Shown here: positions 1 to 6,905 of the stretch, piece after piece | Numbering within the stretch: the stretch's first letter is position 1 | How the letters are laid out: every line of letters starts with the position of its first letter | Origin: Chloroflexota bacterium | GTDB lineage: Bacteria > Chloroflexota > Limnocylindria > Limnocylindrales > CSP1-4 | Direction of reading: 5' to 3' | DNA: 11,756 nucleotides | Assembly (NCBI GenBank): GCA_021812735.1 | Contig: JAKAMV010000215.1 | Location: 1 to 11,756, forward strand | Program-made: the position numbers and the translations under genes | The notes under the pieces: generated by a model | What the model saw: only the letters and a program-made list of their open reading frames with translations | Databases searched by the model: none | What the model was told of the DNA's origin: nothing

Positions 1-75
1 GCGAAGCTCGGGCCGCGGACGGCTGGCGTCGACTACCTGTACCCGCGGCGCCGGCCCGGATCGGCGCGGTCCTAG
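1..75 (+). CDS. C-terminal end of an unidentified upstream gene (partial)
   Basis: Frame 1 is open from the window edge to a TAG at 73-75 and gives 24 residues, with a Tyr-containing stretch (VDYLYPRRRPG) and a basic, Pro-rich end. The stop lies one base before the GTG start of rsmI, the spacing expected of two co-transcribed, translationally coupled genes. That spacing is the main reason to call it coding. The fragment is too short to assign a family, and a random open frame of this length is not rare in GC-rich DNA. Confidence 0.4.
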   Translation, partial: AKLGPRTAGVDYLYPRRRPGSARS

Positions 76-76
76 C

Positions 77-955
77 GTGGGCGCGCGCTCGGCCGCCGCG
101 CCCGGCGGGACGCTGTTCGTCGTCGCGACGCCGATCGGGAACCTGGGCGACGTCACGCTCCGGGCGCTCGAGGTGCTCCGCGCCGTGCCCCTGATCGCGG
201 CCGAGGACACGCGGGTCACGCGGCGCCTGCTCGACCGCTACGAGATTCCCACGCGGACGGTGTCCTACCGCGTGCAGAGCGGGCCGGCCCGCGAGCGCGA
301 GCTGGTGGAGCACCTCTCGGGCGGCGCCGACCTCGCGCTGGTCACCGACGCCGGGACGCCCGTGGTGTCCGACCCGGGCGAGGGCCTGGTCGCGGCGTGG
401 GCGTCGCAGGGCGGCGCGGTCGTGGCGATCCCGGGCGCATCGGCGGTGCTCGCGGCCATCGCCTCGAGCGGGCTCGCCGGGCCGCGCTGGTCGTTCGAGG
501 GGTTCCTGCCGCGCTCGGGACGCGAGCGGAAGGAGCGGCTGGCGGCGATCGCCGCCGACGAGCGGGGGGCGGTCCTCTACGAGGCGCCGAACCGGCTTGC
601 GGCGACCCTGCGCGACCTCGCGTCCGCTTGCGGCGCCGACCGCCCGGGCGCGGTCTGCCGCGAGCTGACCAAGCTCCACGAGCGGGTCGCCCGGGGCACG
701 CTGGGCGAGCTGGCCGCGCAGGCCGCCGACGGCACGATCCCGGCCCGCGGCGAGGTCGTGGTCGTCGTGGGGTGGGGGAGCGGATCGACGGTGGCGGCCG
801 CCGCGGACCGGGACGCCGTGGACGCGCTCGCTTGGGCACGGGCAGAGGTCGAGCGGCTGGTGGCGTCGGGCATGGCACGCGGCGAGGCTGCCCGGCGCGT
901 GGCCGCCGCGACGGGGATCCCGCGGCGCTCGCTGTACGGGACTGCGGCAGGCTGA
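77..955 (+). CDS. rsmI: 16S rRNA (cytidine-1402-2'-O)-methyltransferase RsmI
   Basis: This is an SAM-dependent methyltransferase of the tetrapyrrole-methylase fold. RsmI adds the 2'-O-methyl group to C1402 of 16S rRNA in the ribosomal P-site region. The 292 residues carry the family motifs in order: ATPIGNLGDVT (17-27), EDTR (43-46), TDAGTPVVSDPGEG (90-103, the SAM-binding loop), IPGASAV (118-124), FEGFLPRSGRERK (140-152), YEAPNRL (168-174) and CRELTKLHERVARG (194-207). The last ~45 residues match the small helical C-terminal domain of RsmI (VERLVASGMARGEAARRV). The length is normal for the family. The GTG at 77 gives only ten residues before the conserved core, and no clear Shine-Dalgarno sequence precedes it, which fits coupling to the gene ending at 75. 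The stop is TGA. The family assignment is secure; the exact start is less so. Confidence 0.95.
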   Translation: MGARSAAAPGGTLFVVATPIGNLGDVTLRALEVLRAVPLIAAEDTRVTRRLLDRYEIPTRTVSYRVQSGPARERELVEHLSGGADLALVTDAGTPVVSDPGEGLVAAWASQGGAVVAIPGASAVLAAIASSGLAGPRWSFEGFLPRSGRERKERLAAIAADERGAVLYEAPNRLAATLRDLASACGADRPGAVCRELTKLHERVARGTLGELAAQAADGTIPARGEVVVVVGWGSGSTVAAAADRDAVDALAWARAEVERLVASGMARGEAARRVAAATGIPRRSLYGTAAG

Positions 956-1047
956 TGAGGAACGGCGCGGGCCGGCTCCCCGTGCGTGCGCCGACGAGGA
1001 GGGCGCCGGCGAGCGGCTGAATCCCGACCGCCCGGTCGGGCGGGTCG

Positions 1048-1070
1048 CGGTGCGGGGACGCACCGGCTTT
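1048..1070 (+). terminator. Possible terminator hairpin after rsmI
   Basis: CGGTGCG (1048-1054) and CGCACCG (1059-1065) form a perfect 7-bp stem around a GGGA tetraloop, followed by GCTTT. The T-tract is short, so termination would be weak. It lies about 90 bases after the rsmI stop and just before the possible pullulanase promoter, a sensible place to separate the two transcripts. Confidence 0.4.
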
Positions 1071-1085
1071 CGGCCCATCCGAGAG

Positions 1086-1114
1086 TTGACTTTCCCGGCC
1101 CCGCGTCGCATCCT
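1086..1114 (+). promoter_or_regulatory. Possible sigma-70-type promoter of the pullulanase gene
   Basis: TTGACT (1086-1091) is a 5 of 6 match to a -35 box. Seventeen bases later CATCCT (1109-1114) matches the -10 consensus at only three positions, including the important A2 and final T. Transcription would start near 1121, placing the palindrome at 1132-1143 just downstream of +1, where a bound repressor would block transcription. The -35 box and the placement of the palindrome support the call; the -10 box is weak. Confidence 0.4.
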
Positions 1115-1131
1115 TCCTGTCGACGGCTAGC

Positions 1132-1143
1132 TAAACCGGTTTA
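1132..1143. promoter_or_regulatory. LacI-family-type operator (perfect palindrome TAAACCGGTTTA)
   Basis: TAAACCGGTTTA is an exact 12-bp palindrome with a central CG step and AT-rich arms in otherwise very GC-rich DNA. CG-centred palindromes with AAAC/GTTT arms are the usual operator form for LacI-family sugar-responsive repressors such as maltose and glucan regulators. It lies about 180 bases upstream of the start of a starch-degrading enzyme and about 10 bases past the predicted transcription start. No regulator gene is in the window, so its identity is inferred. Confidence 0.6.
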
Positions 1144-1310
1144 CCTCGGCGGGCGGGCATCGATGGCGGGAGGGTCCGCATCGACGCCGCGCAGCCCGCC
1201 GCGACCGGCGGCGCAGCCGGACGCCACTCGCGGACGACCGCTCCGGAGGCCGTGTCCCGCACTCCGGCCGGCCGACGGCCGCGCCCAAGAAGCCTGGTCT
1301 CGCGCGCTCC

Positions 1311-1317
1311 GGAGGTG
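1311..1317 (+). promoter_or_regulatory. Ribosome-binding site fixing the pullulanase GTG start
   Basis: GGAGGTG lies five bases upstream of the GTG at 1323. This strong Shine-Dalgarno match, plus the signal peptide that begins right after the GTG, selects this start over internal ones. Confidence 0.75.
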
Positions 1318-1322
1318 CCCTG

Positions 1323-4300
1323 GTGTTCGTCACGTCGTCGCGGCCGGCAACGTCGGTCAGCCGCCGGCTGCTGTTTGTCACGACCCTCGTCGTGCTCGTC
1401 GGCTCCCTACTGCCGGGCACCCCCCGGGCGCTCGGACCGCTCGCCCCGGCGACCGCCCGGGCGGCCACCACGACCGTCGCGCTGGTCGGCGACCTCCAGA
1501 GCGAGCTCGGCTGCCCCGGCGACTGGGCGCCCGACTGCGCGGCGACCGCCCTCACGGCGGGCCCGAACGGCATCTGGTCGCGCACGTTCAACGTGCCGGC
1601 CGGCGACTGGCAGTGGAAGGTCGCGCTCAACGGCACCTGGGACGAGAACTACGGCGCCGACAGCGCGCCCGGCGGCAACAACATCGCGCTCCACCTGGCC
1701 GCCCCGACGAGCGTCAAGTTCTACTTCGACGACAAGACCAAGTGGCTCGCCGACAGTGCCGGCAGCGCCGGCTATGTGATCGCGACCATCCCCGGCACGT
1801 TCGACTCGAAGGTCGGCTGCCCGGGCGACTGGCAGCCCGACTGCCTCGCGACGCTGATGTCCGACAAGGACAACAACGGGACGTACACCTTCACGACCTC
1901 GAGCATCCCGGCCGGCAGCTACGAGGCCAAGATCGCGATCAACGAGTCGTGGGGCGAGAGCTACGGGCTGGGCGGCGGGGCCGCCAACGTGCCGTTCACC
2001 GTGCCCGGCCCGGGCTACACCGTGACCTTCAGCTACGACGCCGGCACGCACGTCCCGTCAGTCACGGTCCAGAGCAGTGCGCCCAGCCACGACAACAACG
2101 TCGAGTGGGCGGGCCTCGGCCACAACAGCCAGGACCTCGTCTACCGGCAGCCGTTCGGCGCGGTGAACCCGGGGACGCCCGTCAAGCTCCGATTCCGGAC
2201 GTTCCACAATGACGTCACGAGCGTCAAGATCCGGCTCTGGGACACGGCCACCAGCCGCGAGACGATCAAGAAGATGACCCTCGAGGCGTCGGACACCACG
2301 TGCTTCGACGCGAAGCTCGAGCAGCACGCCAACTGCGACTGGTGGACGACGACCGTCACCCCCACCCAGCTGACCACGATCTACTACCGGTTCATCGTCC
2401 AGGACGGCACGTCCACCGCGTACTACGCCGACGACAAGTACATGAACGGCGGCTGGGGCCAGACCACGTCGTCGATGGTGGACAACAGCTACGACATCAC
2501 CGTCTACGACCCGGCGTTCACGCCCATCCCGTGGATGCAGAACGCGGTCATCTACCAGATCTTCCCGGACCGCTTCTCGAACGGGCGCAAGAACAACGAC
2601 GCCTCCACCACCGCGCCTCGGTACGGCTATCCGCCGTCACCGCTCGACCAGGTGACCACGCCGTCGTGGACGACCCTCCCCGAGGGCGGCTGCGCGAGCT
2701 ACGTCAATCCCGCGACCCCGTGCACCACGTCCTCCCGCGGCCGCGACTACTACGGCGGCGACCTCAAGGGCATCGACCAGCACCTCGACTACCTGCAGTC
2801 GCTGGGCATCACCGTCCTGTACCTCAACCCGATCTTCTCCGCGGCGTCGAACCACAGCTACGACACGCGGGACTACATGCAGATCGACCCGCGCTTCGGC
2901 ACCCAGAAGGACTGGGACAACCTCCAGAAGCACGCGGCCCAGCGGGGGATGCGGATCATCCTCGACGGCGTGTTCAACCACGTCTCCTCGGACAGCCCGT
3001 ACTTCGACCGCTACGGCCACTTCCCGACCGTCGGCGCGTGCGAGAGCGTCGATTCCCCGTACCGGTCGTGGTTCACGTTCAGGCCGCAGGCGAACGGGCC
3101 GTGCGCCGGTCCTGACGGGCCGCACACCATGACCTACGACGCGTGGTTCGGCTTCGACTCCCTGCCCGTGCTCAACAAGACCGCGCCCGCGGTCCAGGAC
3201 CTCGTCTACGCGGGCCAGAACAGCGTCGCCCGCACGTGGCTGCGCGCCGGCGCCTCCGGCTGGCGCCTGGACGTGATGAACGACGGCTCGTTCCCGGCCG
3301 GCTTCTGGCCCGCCTTCCGCGCAGCCGTGAAGGCGACCAAGCCTGACGCCCCGATCATCGGCGAGCTGTGGAAGAAGTCGGACGTGCTGCCGATGATCCA
3401 CGGCGACATGGCCGACACGACCATGGACTACCGGTTCCGGGACGCGATGCTCGGGTTCTTCGGGACAGTGGACAACAAGGGCTTCCCCGACGACGGGGAG
3501 AGCAACCAGCCGCCGAGCCTCCTCGCGAACCAGCTCATGTCGCTCCGCGAGGACTACCCGGACGCGACCTACTACACCCTCATGAACCTCCTGGATTCGC
3601 ACGACACGGAGCGGATCCTGTGGTCGCTCACGCCCGGCCAGGCCAACCCGACGGACCGCGAGCTGAACGCCGCGAACGTCGCGCGCGGCAAGCAGCTGCT
3701 CGAGCTGACGACGCTCGTCCAGATGACGATGCCCGGCGCGCCCACGATCTACTACGGCGACGAGGTCGGCATGACGGGGGCGACGGACCCCGATGACCGG
3801 CGCACGTTCCAGTGGACCGGCAGCGACCCGAGCAACGGCCCGACGCCGGCCGGGGACCTCAACCTCCTCGCCTGGTACCAGGGCCTGACCGGCACCCGCT
3901 CGGCGACCGCGGCGCTCCGCGGCGGCGACCTGCGGTTCCTGCTGACCGACGACACGGACCGGACCCTCGCGTACGGCCGCAAGCTGGGCGACCAGGCCGC
4001 GATCGTCGCGGTCAACCGCAACCCGTCGTCGGTCGAGACGCTGACGATCCCCCTCTCCGACTACCTGCGTGACGGCGTCACGCTGCGCGACGCGCTGAGC
4101 GGCACGTCGTACACCTCCGCCGGCGGGGACCTCGTCGTGACCCTGCCGCCGCTCGGCGGCGCGCTGCTCGTGACGGGCGCCGGCCAGGACCTGACCGGCC
4201 CGGGCGCCCCGACGGGCCTGACGGCGGCCCCCGGCAACGGGCAGGTCGCGCTGTCCTGGACCGCCGCGTCCGGCGCGGCCTCGTACCAGATCCTCCGCTC

Positions 4301-5780
4301 GCCGCTGTCCGGCGGCGGGTACGCCGCCGTCGGCACCGCCAGCTCCACGAGCTGGACGGACAGCGGCGTCGTCAACGGCCAGCGCTACTACTACGTCGTC
4401 CGGTCGCTCGACGCCCTGGGCAACGTGGGTGGCCAGTCGGCGGAGGCGGCAGCGACGCCCGCGTTCCCGATCGGCTGGGCCAACGTCCAGTGGCCGCCGA
4501 CGCTCACGGTGACCCTCGGCCAGACGACCGACACGGTCTACGGACAGGTGTGGGTCGCCGGGATCACCGACGTCAACGGCCCCACCGACGCGATCGTCGC
4601 CCAGCTGGGCTACGGGACGGGCAGCCCGGCCTCGTTCACGACCTGGGTGCCGATGACGTTCAACACCCGGGCCGGCAACAACTACGAGTACAAGGCGACG
4701 CTCCTGCCGACCGCGGTCGGGACGTTCGCCTACAACACCCGGTACTCGACCGACCACGGCCTCACCTGGACATACGCGGGCCTCGGGGGTCCGGACACGG
4801 CCGGCGGCGTGCTCACGGTGAACCCGAGCTCGGACACGACGCCGCCCTCGGCGCCGAGCGGGCTCACGGTCACCGACTGGGGCGCGAGCTTCATCAGCCT
4901 CTCCTGGACGGCCGCGACCGATGACGTGGCCGTGGGCCACTACAACATCTACCGCATGCCGGACGGCGGGTCCTGGTCGCTGATCGACCAGGTGGCCGCC
5001 CCGACCACGACCTACGACGACGTCACGGTCGATGCCGGGACGACCTACTCCTACCAGGTGACGGCGGTTGACACCTCGCTCAACGAGGGGCCGGCCTCCA
5101 ACACCGTCACGCAGACGGCCAACCCCAAGCTGGTCCACGTCACCTTCCGGGTGAAGGTGCCGGCCGAGACGACCGGCACCGTGTACATCGCCGGCGACCA
5201 GCCGGTGTTCGGGCCGTGGAACCCGGGCCTCGTCCCGATGACCCAGGACGCCTCGGACCCGACGATCTGGACCTACACCACCGACTTCCTCGACGGCACG
5301 GCCGTCCAGTACAAGTTCGTCCGCGGCACCTGGGACCGGGTCGAGGAGTGGGGCTCCATCACGGGCACGGTCAACCGCCACGTCACCGTCTCGTACGGGA
5401 CGACCGGCACGCAGCTGGTGGACAACACGTCCACCGACTGGGCCGGCCCGGGTGTGGACGACGACAAGGCCGTCCAGTACTGGCGCGACCCGCTCGTGAA
5501 GAAGGTCACGGGCTCGGCCTCGTCGGTGAGCGTGGCCTTCGAGCGCAACGTGATGCCGACAGGCGCCGACTACTCGACCTCGGTGGTCGTGACCGCAGGC
5601 TCCTCGCCGGTGGCCGGGTCGGTGGCACCGTCGAGCGGATCGGTCGCCACGCTGACGTGGACCCCGTCCGCGCCGCTCGCGAGCGGCATCTACACCGTGA
5701 CCGTCCAGAACGTCCGCTCGGACGTGGGCGACACGGTGCCCATCCAGGCGACGTACACCACGACGTTCACGCTGCCGTAG
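1323..5780 (+). CDS. Secreted multidomain GH13 amylopullulanase-type enzyme (alpha-amylase/type II pullulanase)
   Basis: This is a 1485-residue exported alpha-glucan hydrolase. The N-terminus has SRR at 13-15, a hydrophobic core (about 16-30) and a likely cleavage site after ARA (45-47); Sec or Tat export cannot be decided by eye. Two X25-type starch-enzyme modules follow (51-147 and 151-249), each with a CPGDWxPDC motif whose two cysteines (64/72 and 166/174) may form disulphides. An Ig-like module typical of neopullulanase-type enzymes spans about 258-400. The GH13 barrel (about 405-950) shows DGVFNHV (548-554), GWRLDVMND (646-654, nucleophile D650), GELW (680-683, acid/base E681) and SHD (759-761, D761), so the catalytic triad is complete. 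After it come a fibronectin type III domain (960-1046), an unnamed beta-rich domain (1047-1166), a second FnIII domain (1171-1266), a CBM20-like starch-binding domain (1269-1380) and a C-terminal Ig-like domain of Big_5 type (about 1395-1485). Size and layout resemble Thermoanaerobacter amylopullulanase. There is no SLH, LPXTG or C-terminal membrane segment, so release into the medium is likely. The GH13 class is certain; exact bond specificity (alpha-1,4, alpha-1,6 or both) is inferred. Confidence 0.9.
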   Translation: MFVTSSRPATSVSRRLLFVTTLVVLVGSLLPGTPRALGPLAPATARAATTTVALVGDLQSELGCPGDWAPDCAATALTAGPNGIWSRTFNVPAGDWQWKVALNGTWDENYGADSAPGGNNIALHLAAPTSVKFYFDDKTKWLADSAGSAGYVIATIPGTFDSKVGCPGDWQPDCLATLMSDKDNNGTYTFTTSSIPAGSYEAKIAINESWGESYGLGGGAANVPFTVPGPGYTVTFSYDAGTHVPSVTVQSSAPSHDNNVEWAGLGHNSQDLVYRQPFGAVNPGTPVKLRFRTFHNDVTSVKIRLWDTATSRETIKKMTLEASDTTCFDAKLEQHANCDWWTTTVTPTQLTTIYYRFIVQDGTSTAYYADDKYMNGGWGQTTSSMVDNSYDITVYDPAFTPIPWMQNAVIYQIFPDRFSNGRKNNDASTTAPRYGYPPSPLDQVTTPSWTTLPEGGCASYVNPATPCTTSSRGRDYYGGDLKGIDQHLDYLQSLGITVLYLNPIFSAASNHSYDTRDYMQIDPRFGTQKDWDNLQKHAAQRGMRIILDGVFNHVSSDSPYFDRYGHFPTVGACESVDSPYRSWFTFRPQANGPCAGPDGPHTMTYDAWFGFDSLPVLNKTAPAVQDLVYAGQNSVARTWLRAGASGWRLDVMNDGSFPAGFWPAFRAAVKATKPDAPIIGELWKKSDVLPMIHGDMADTTMDYRFRDAMLGFFGTVDNKGFPDDGESNQPPSLLANQLMSLREDYPDATYYTLMNLLDSHDTERILWSLTPGQANPTDRELNAANVARGKQLLELTTLVQMTMPGAPTIYYGDEVGMTGATDPDDRRTFQWTGSDPSNGPTPAGDLNLLAWYQGLTGTRSATAALRGGDLRFLLTDDTDRTLAYGRKLGDQAAIVAVNRNPSSVETLTIPLSDYLRDGVTLRDALSGTSYTSAGGDLVVTLPPLGGALLVTGAGQDLTGPGAPTGLTAAPGNGQVALSWTAASGAASYQILRSPLSGGGYAAVGTASSTSWTDSGVVNGQRYYYVVRSLDALGNVGGQSAEAAATPAFPIGWANVQWPPTLTVTLGQTTDTVYGQVWVAGITDVNGPTDAIVAQLGYGTGSPASFTTWVPMTFNTRAGNNYEYKATLLPTAVGTFAYNTRYSTDHGLTWTYAGLGGPDTAGGVLTVNPSSDTTPPSAPSGLTVTDWGASFISLSWTAATDDVAVGHYNIYRMPDGGSWSLIDQVAAPTTTYDDVTVDAGTTYSYQVTAVDTSLNEGPASNTVTQTANPKLVHVTFRVKVPAETTGTVYIAGDQPVFGPWNPGLVPMTQDASDPTIWTYTTDFLDGTAVQYKFVRGTWDRVEEWGSITGTVNRHVTVSYGTTGTQLVDNTSTDWAGPGVDDDKAVQYWRDPLVKKVTGSASSVSVAFERNVMPTGADYSTSVVVTAGSSPVAGSVAPSSGSVATLTWTPSAPLASGIYTVTVQNVRSDVGDTVPIQATYTTTFTLP

Positions 5781-5803
5781 GGCGGCGCCGACCCGAGGCA
5801 CCA

Positions 5804-5842
5804 CGTGGACGCCGCCCCGGCGGGGCGGCGTCCACGATCCTT
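5804..5842 (+). terminator. Strong hairpin terminator between the convergent pullulanase and ssb genes
   Basis: CGTGGACGCCGCCCC (5804-5818) and GGGGCGGCGTCCACG (5822-5836) form a perfect 15-bp stem with a three-base loop. On the plus strand it is followed by ATCCTTGTTC, a poor T-tract; on the minus strand no T-tract follows. It begins 24 bases after the pullulanase stop and lies about 60 bases past the end of the opposing ssb gene, so it probably protects both convergent transcripts. Confidence 0.7.
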
Positions 5843-5898
5843 GTTCGGGCGGCGGCGCGGAGGGGGGAGGACCGCACCGCCGCCGGGGTGGAGTCGCG

Positions 5899-6390
5899 TC
5901 AGGCCGCGACCGCGTCCTCGAGGAGCTCGTCCTCCTCGTCCTCGTCGTCGGCCGGCTCGGCGGGGCCCGCGGGCACGAACGACTCGACAGCCGGCTCGAG
6001 CGGGTCGGGCTCGATGCCCGCGGCGAGGGCCTGCGCCTCGAGCGACGCCGCGGCCGCCTCGGCCGAGTAGTCGCGCCGGCGGCGGCCGGCCAGCATCTCG
6101 ACGTGGTGGGCCACGATCTCCGTGCGCCAGTGGCGCTGGCTGTTGGCGTCGTCCCAGGAGCGGGTCTGGAGGCGGCCCTCGATGCCGACCTGCTGGCCCT
6201 TGCCCAGGTACTTGCCGCACGTCTCCGCGAGGCGTCCCCAGGCCACCACGTTGTGGAACTCGCTCTTCTCCTTGCCGCCGCCCACGTACTCGTGGGTGGC
6301 GACGGCGAACTGGACGACCGGCTTGCCGGCGGCGGTGGTGCGGAGCTCCGGGTCGCGGGTCAGGCGACCGGTGAGGAGGACCCTGTTCAT
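5899..6390 (-). CDS. ssb: Single-stranded DNA-binding protein
   Basis: SSB coats single-stranded DNA during replication, recombination and repair, usually as a homotetramer. The 163-residue product begins MNRVLLTGRLTRDPELR and carries the OB fold over about residues 1-102, with the typical stretches FHNVVAWGRLAETCGKYL (45-62), EGRLQTRSW (71-79) and TEIVAHHVEML (90-100). A short linker leads to an acidic tail (DDEDEEDELLED, 148-159). The ATG at 6390 is chosen because the OB fold starts there and AGGAG lies ten bases upstream (6405-6401); the open frame continues 39 codons further, but that extension is basic, low-complexity sequence unlike any SSB N-terminus. The tail ends DAVAA, not in the usual D-x-P-F tip that recruits partner proteins. 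The gene stands alone, not in the common rpsF-ssb-rpsR operon, so it may be a second or specialised copy. Confidence 0.93.
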   Translation of the reverse strand: MNRVLLTGRLTRDPELRTTAAGKPVVQFAVATHEYVGGGKEKSEFHNVVAWGRLAETCGKYLGKGQQVGIEGRLQTRSWDDANSQRHWRTEIVAHHVEMLAGRRRRDYSAEAAAASLEAQALAAGIEPDPLEPAVESFVPAGPAEPADDEDEEDELLEDAVAA

Positions 6391-6646
6391 CGGTCCGTGT
6401 CTCCTGTTGCTGCATGCGGCGGGCATCGACATCCGGGGTGGCGGGAACCCGATGCCGGTCGTGGCGGCGGGGGCGGACCGGCTGCGTCTGCTCTCTCGAA
6501 CGGGCACGGGTCGAAGGCTAGCGGCGCCCCCTTAGCGCACGCTTACGTCCCCCCAGGCCGGCGGTGCGGGACTGCAGGCAGGCCCCGGCGACGATCGGGG
6601 ACCAGCGAGAACGCGTCGGCAGCCGGGCTCCGGGCCGCGCCGCGCC

Positions 6647-6697
6647 GCTGCCCGCTGTGCGGGCACTGCGGCGCACATGCCCGCAGGGCGGGCAGCC
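6647..6697. repeat. Repeat unit 1 of the inverted-repeat cluster
   Basis: GCTGCCCGC (6647-6655) pairs with GCGGGCAGC (6688-6696), and inside it GCGGGCA (6659-6665) pairs with TGCCCGC (6678-6684). The loop is the 12 bases 6666-6677. Aligned with unit 2 it is an imperfect direct repeat, including a similar spacer (CTGCGGCGCAC here, CTGCAACGCAC in unit 2). Confidence 0.6.
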
Positions 6698-6748
6698 TGA
6701 TGCGCCGGATGGCCTCCCGACCGCAGATCAGGCAGCCATCGTGCACGA

Positions 6749-6800
6749 GGCTGCCCGCTGGACGGGCACCTGCAACGCACGGCCCGCCCAGCGGGCAGCC
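6749..6800. repeat. Repeat unit 2, with a perfect 13-bp inverted repeat
   Basis: GGCTGCCCGCTGG (6749-6761) is the exact complement of CCAGCGGGCAGCC (6788-6800). After one mismatch (6762/6787) the stem continues with CGGGC (6763-6767) and GCCCG (6782-6786), leaving a 14-base loop. No T-tract follows on either strand, so it is not a typical intrinsic terminator. Confidence 0.65.
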
Positions 6801-6890
6801 GCACGAGCCGGCCGCAGGCGCCCCGACCGTCACGCCCGGCGGCCCCGACCGCCCGACCCCGAAACGCAACCGATCGCGGCTCGCCCGTTT

Positions 6891-6899
6891 TGGTAAACT
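6891..6899 (+). promoter_or_regulatory. Extended -10 promoter of the purA operon
   Basis: TGGTAAACT contains the TGn extension followed by TAAACT, a -10 box with the key first A and final T. It sits in the only AT-rich spot (GTTTTGGTAAAC) of a very GC-rich region. No good -35 hexamer lies 16-18 bases upstream, which is tolerable for extended -10 promoters. Transcription would begin near 6906, giving a leader of about 195 bases before purA. Confidence 0.55.
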
Positions 6900-6905
6900 G
6901 CCCGC

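Larger units (their letters stand above)
956..1322. other. Intergenic region between rsmI and the pullulanase gene
   Basis: This 367-base stretch has no supportable gene. From left to right it holds two small hairpins (CCGCCC/GGGCGG at 1028-1043 and a better one at 1048-1065), a possible promoter (1086-1114), a perfect LacI-type palindrome (1132-1143), then about 170 bases of GC-rich leader with no structure or reading frame I can support, and finally a strong ribosome-binding site (1311-1317). Long open frames crossing this region are out-of-frame shadows of the pullulanase gene. Confidence 0.7.
6618..6800. repeat. REP-like cluster of GCGGGCAGCC inverted repeats
   Basis: The word GCGGGCAGCC appears at 6688-6697 and 6791-6800, its exact complement at 6749-6758 and a 9 of 10 complement at 6646-6655. 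Shorter GGCAGCC copies lie at 6618-6624 and 6731-6737. The four main copies alternate in orientation and form two units of about 50 bp, giving the head-to-head layout of REP/BIME elements. Each unit can fold as one long hairpin or as two small ones of form TGCCCGC-NNN-GCGGGCA (starts 6649, 6678, 6752, 6781; steps 29, 74 and 29 bases). A further stem, GCCTGAT/ATCAGGC (6695-6701/6727-6733), joins the units. The structure is read directly; its function is unknown. Confidence 0.6.

Noticed and set aside
986..2212. A 408-codon plus-strand frame starting upstream of the pullulanase start
   Set aside because: It is an out-of-frame shadow rich in Arg and Pro, without a ribosome-binding site, overlapping the signal peptide and X25 modules of the real gene.
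2637..5804. A 1055-residue open frame on the minus strand opposite the pullulanase gene
   Set aside because: It lies antisense to a gene with a complete GH13 active site and signal peptide, is dominated by R, G, V and A, and shows no family motif. Long antisense frames are normal in very GC-rich genes.
6391..6507. Thirty-nine-codon N-terminal extension of SSB
   Set aside because: SSB proteins start at the MNRVxLTGRL motif, AGGAG precedes that ATG, and the extension is basic low-complexity sequence.
6649..6797. Repeats considered as a CRISPR array
   Set aside because: The repeats are short, alternate in orientation, have irregular spacing (29, 74, 29) with similar spacers, and no cas genes are present.
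6543..6869. A 108-codon minus-strand frame with several Cys residues (CLICG, CPHSG), like a zinc ribbon
   Set aside because: It has no ribosome-binding site, overlaps the inverted-repeat cluster whose base pattern produces the Cys and Gly codons, and is low-complexity at both ends.
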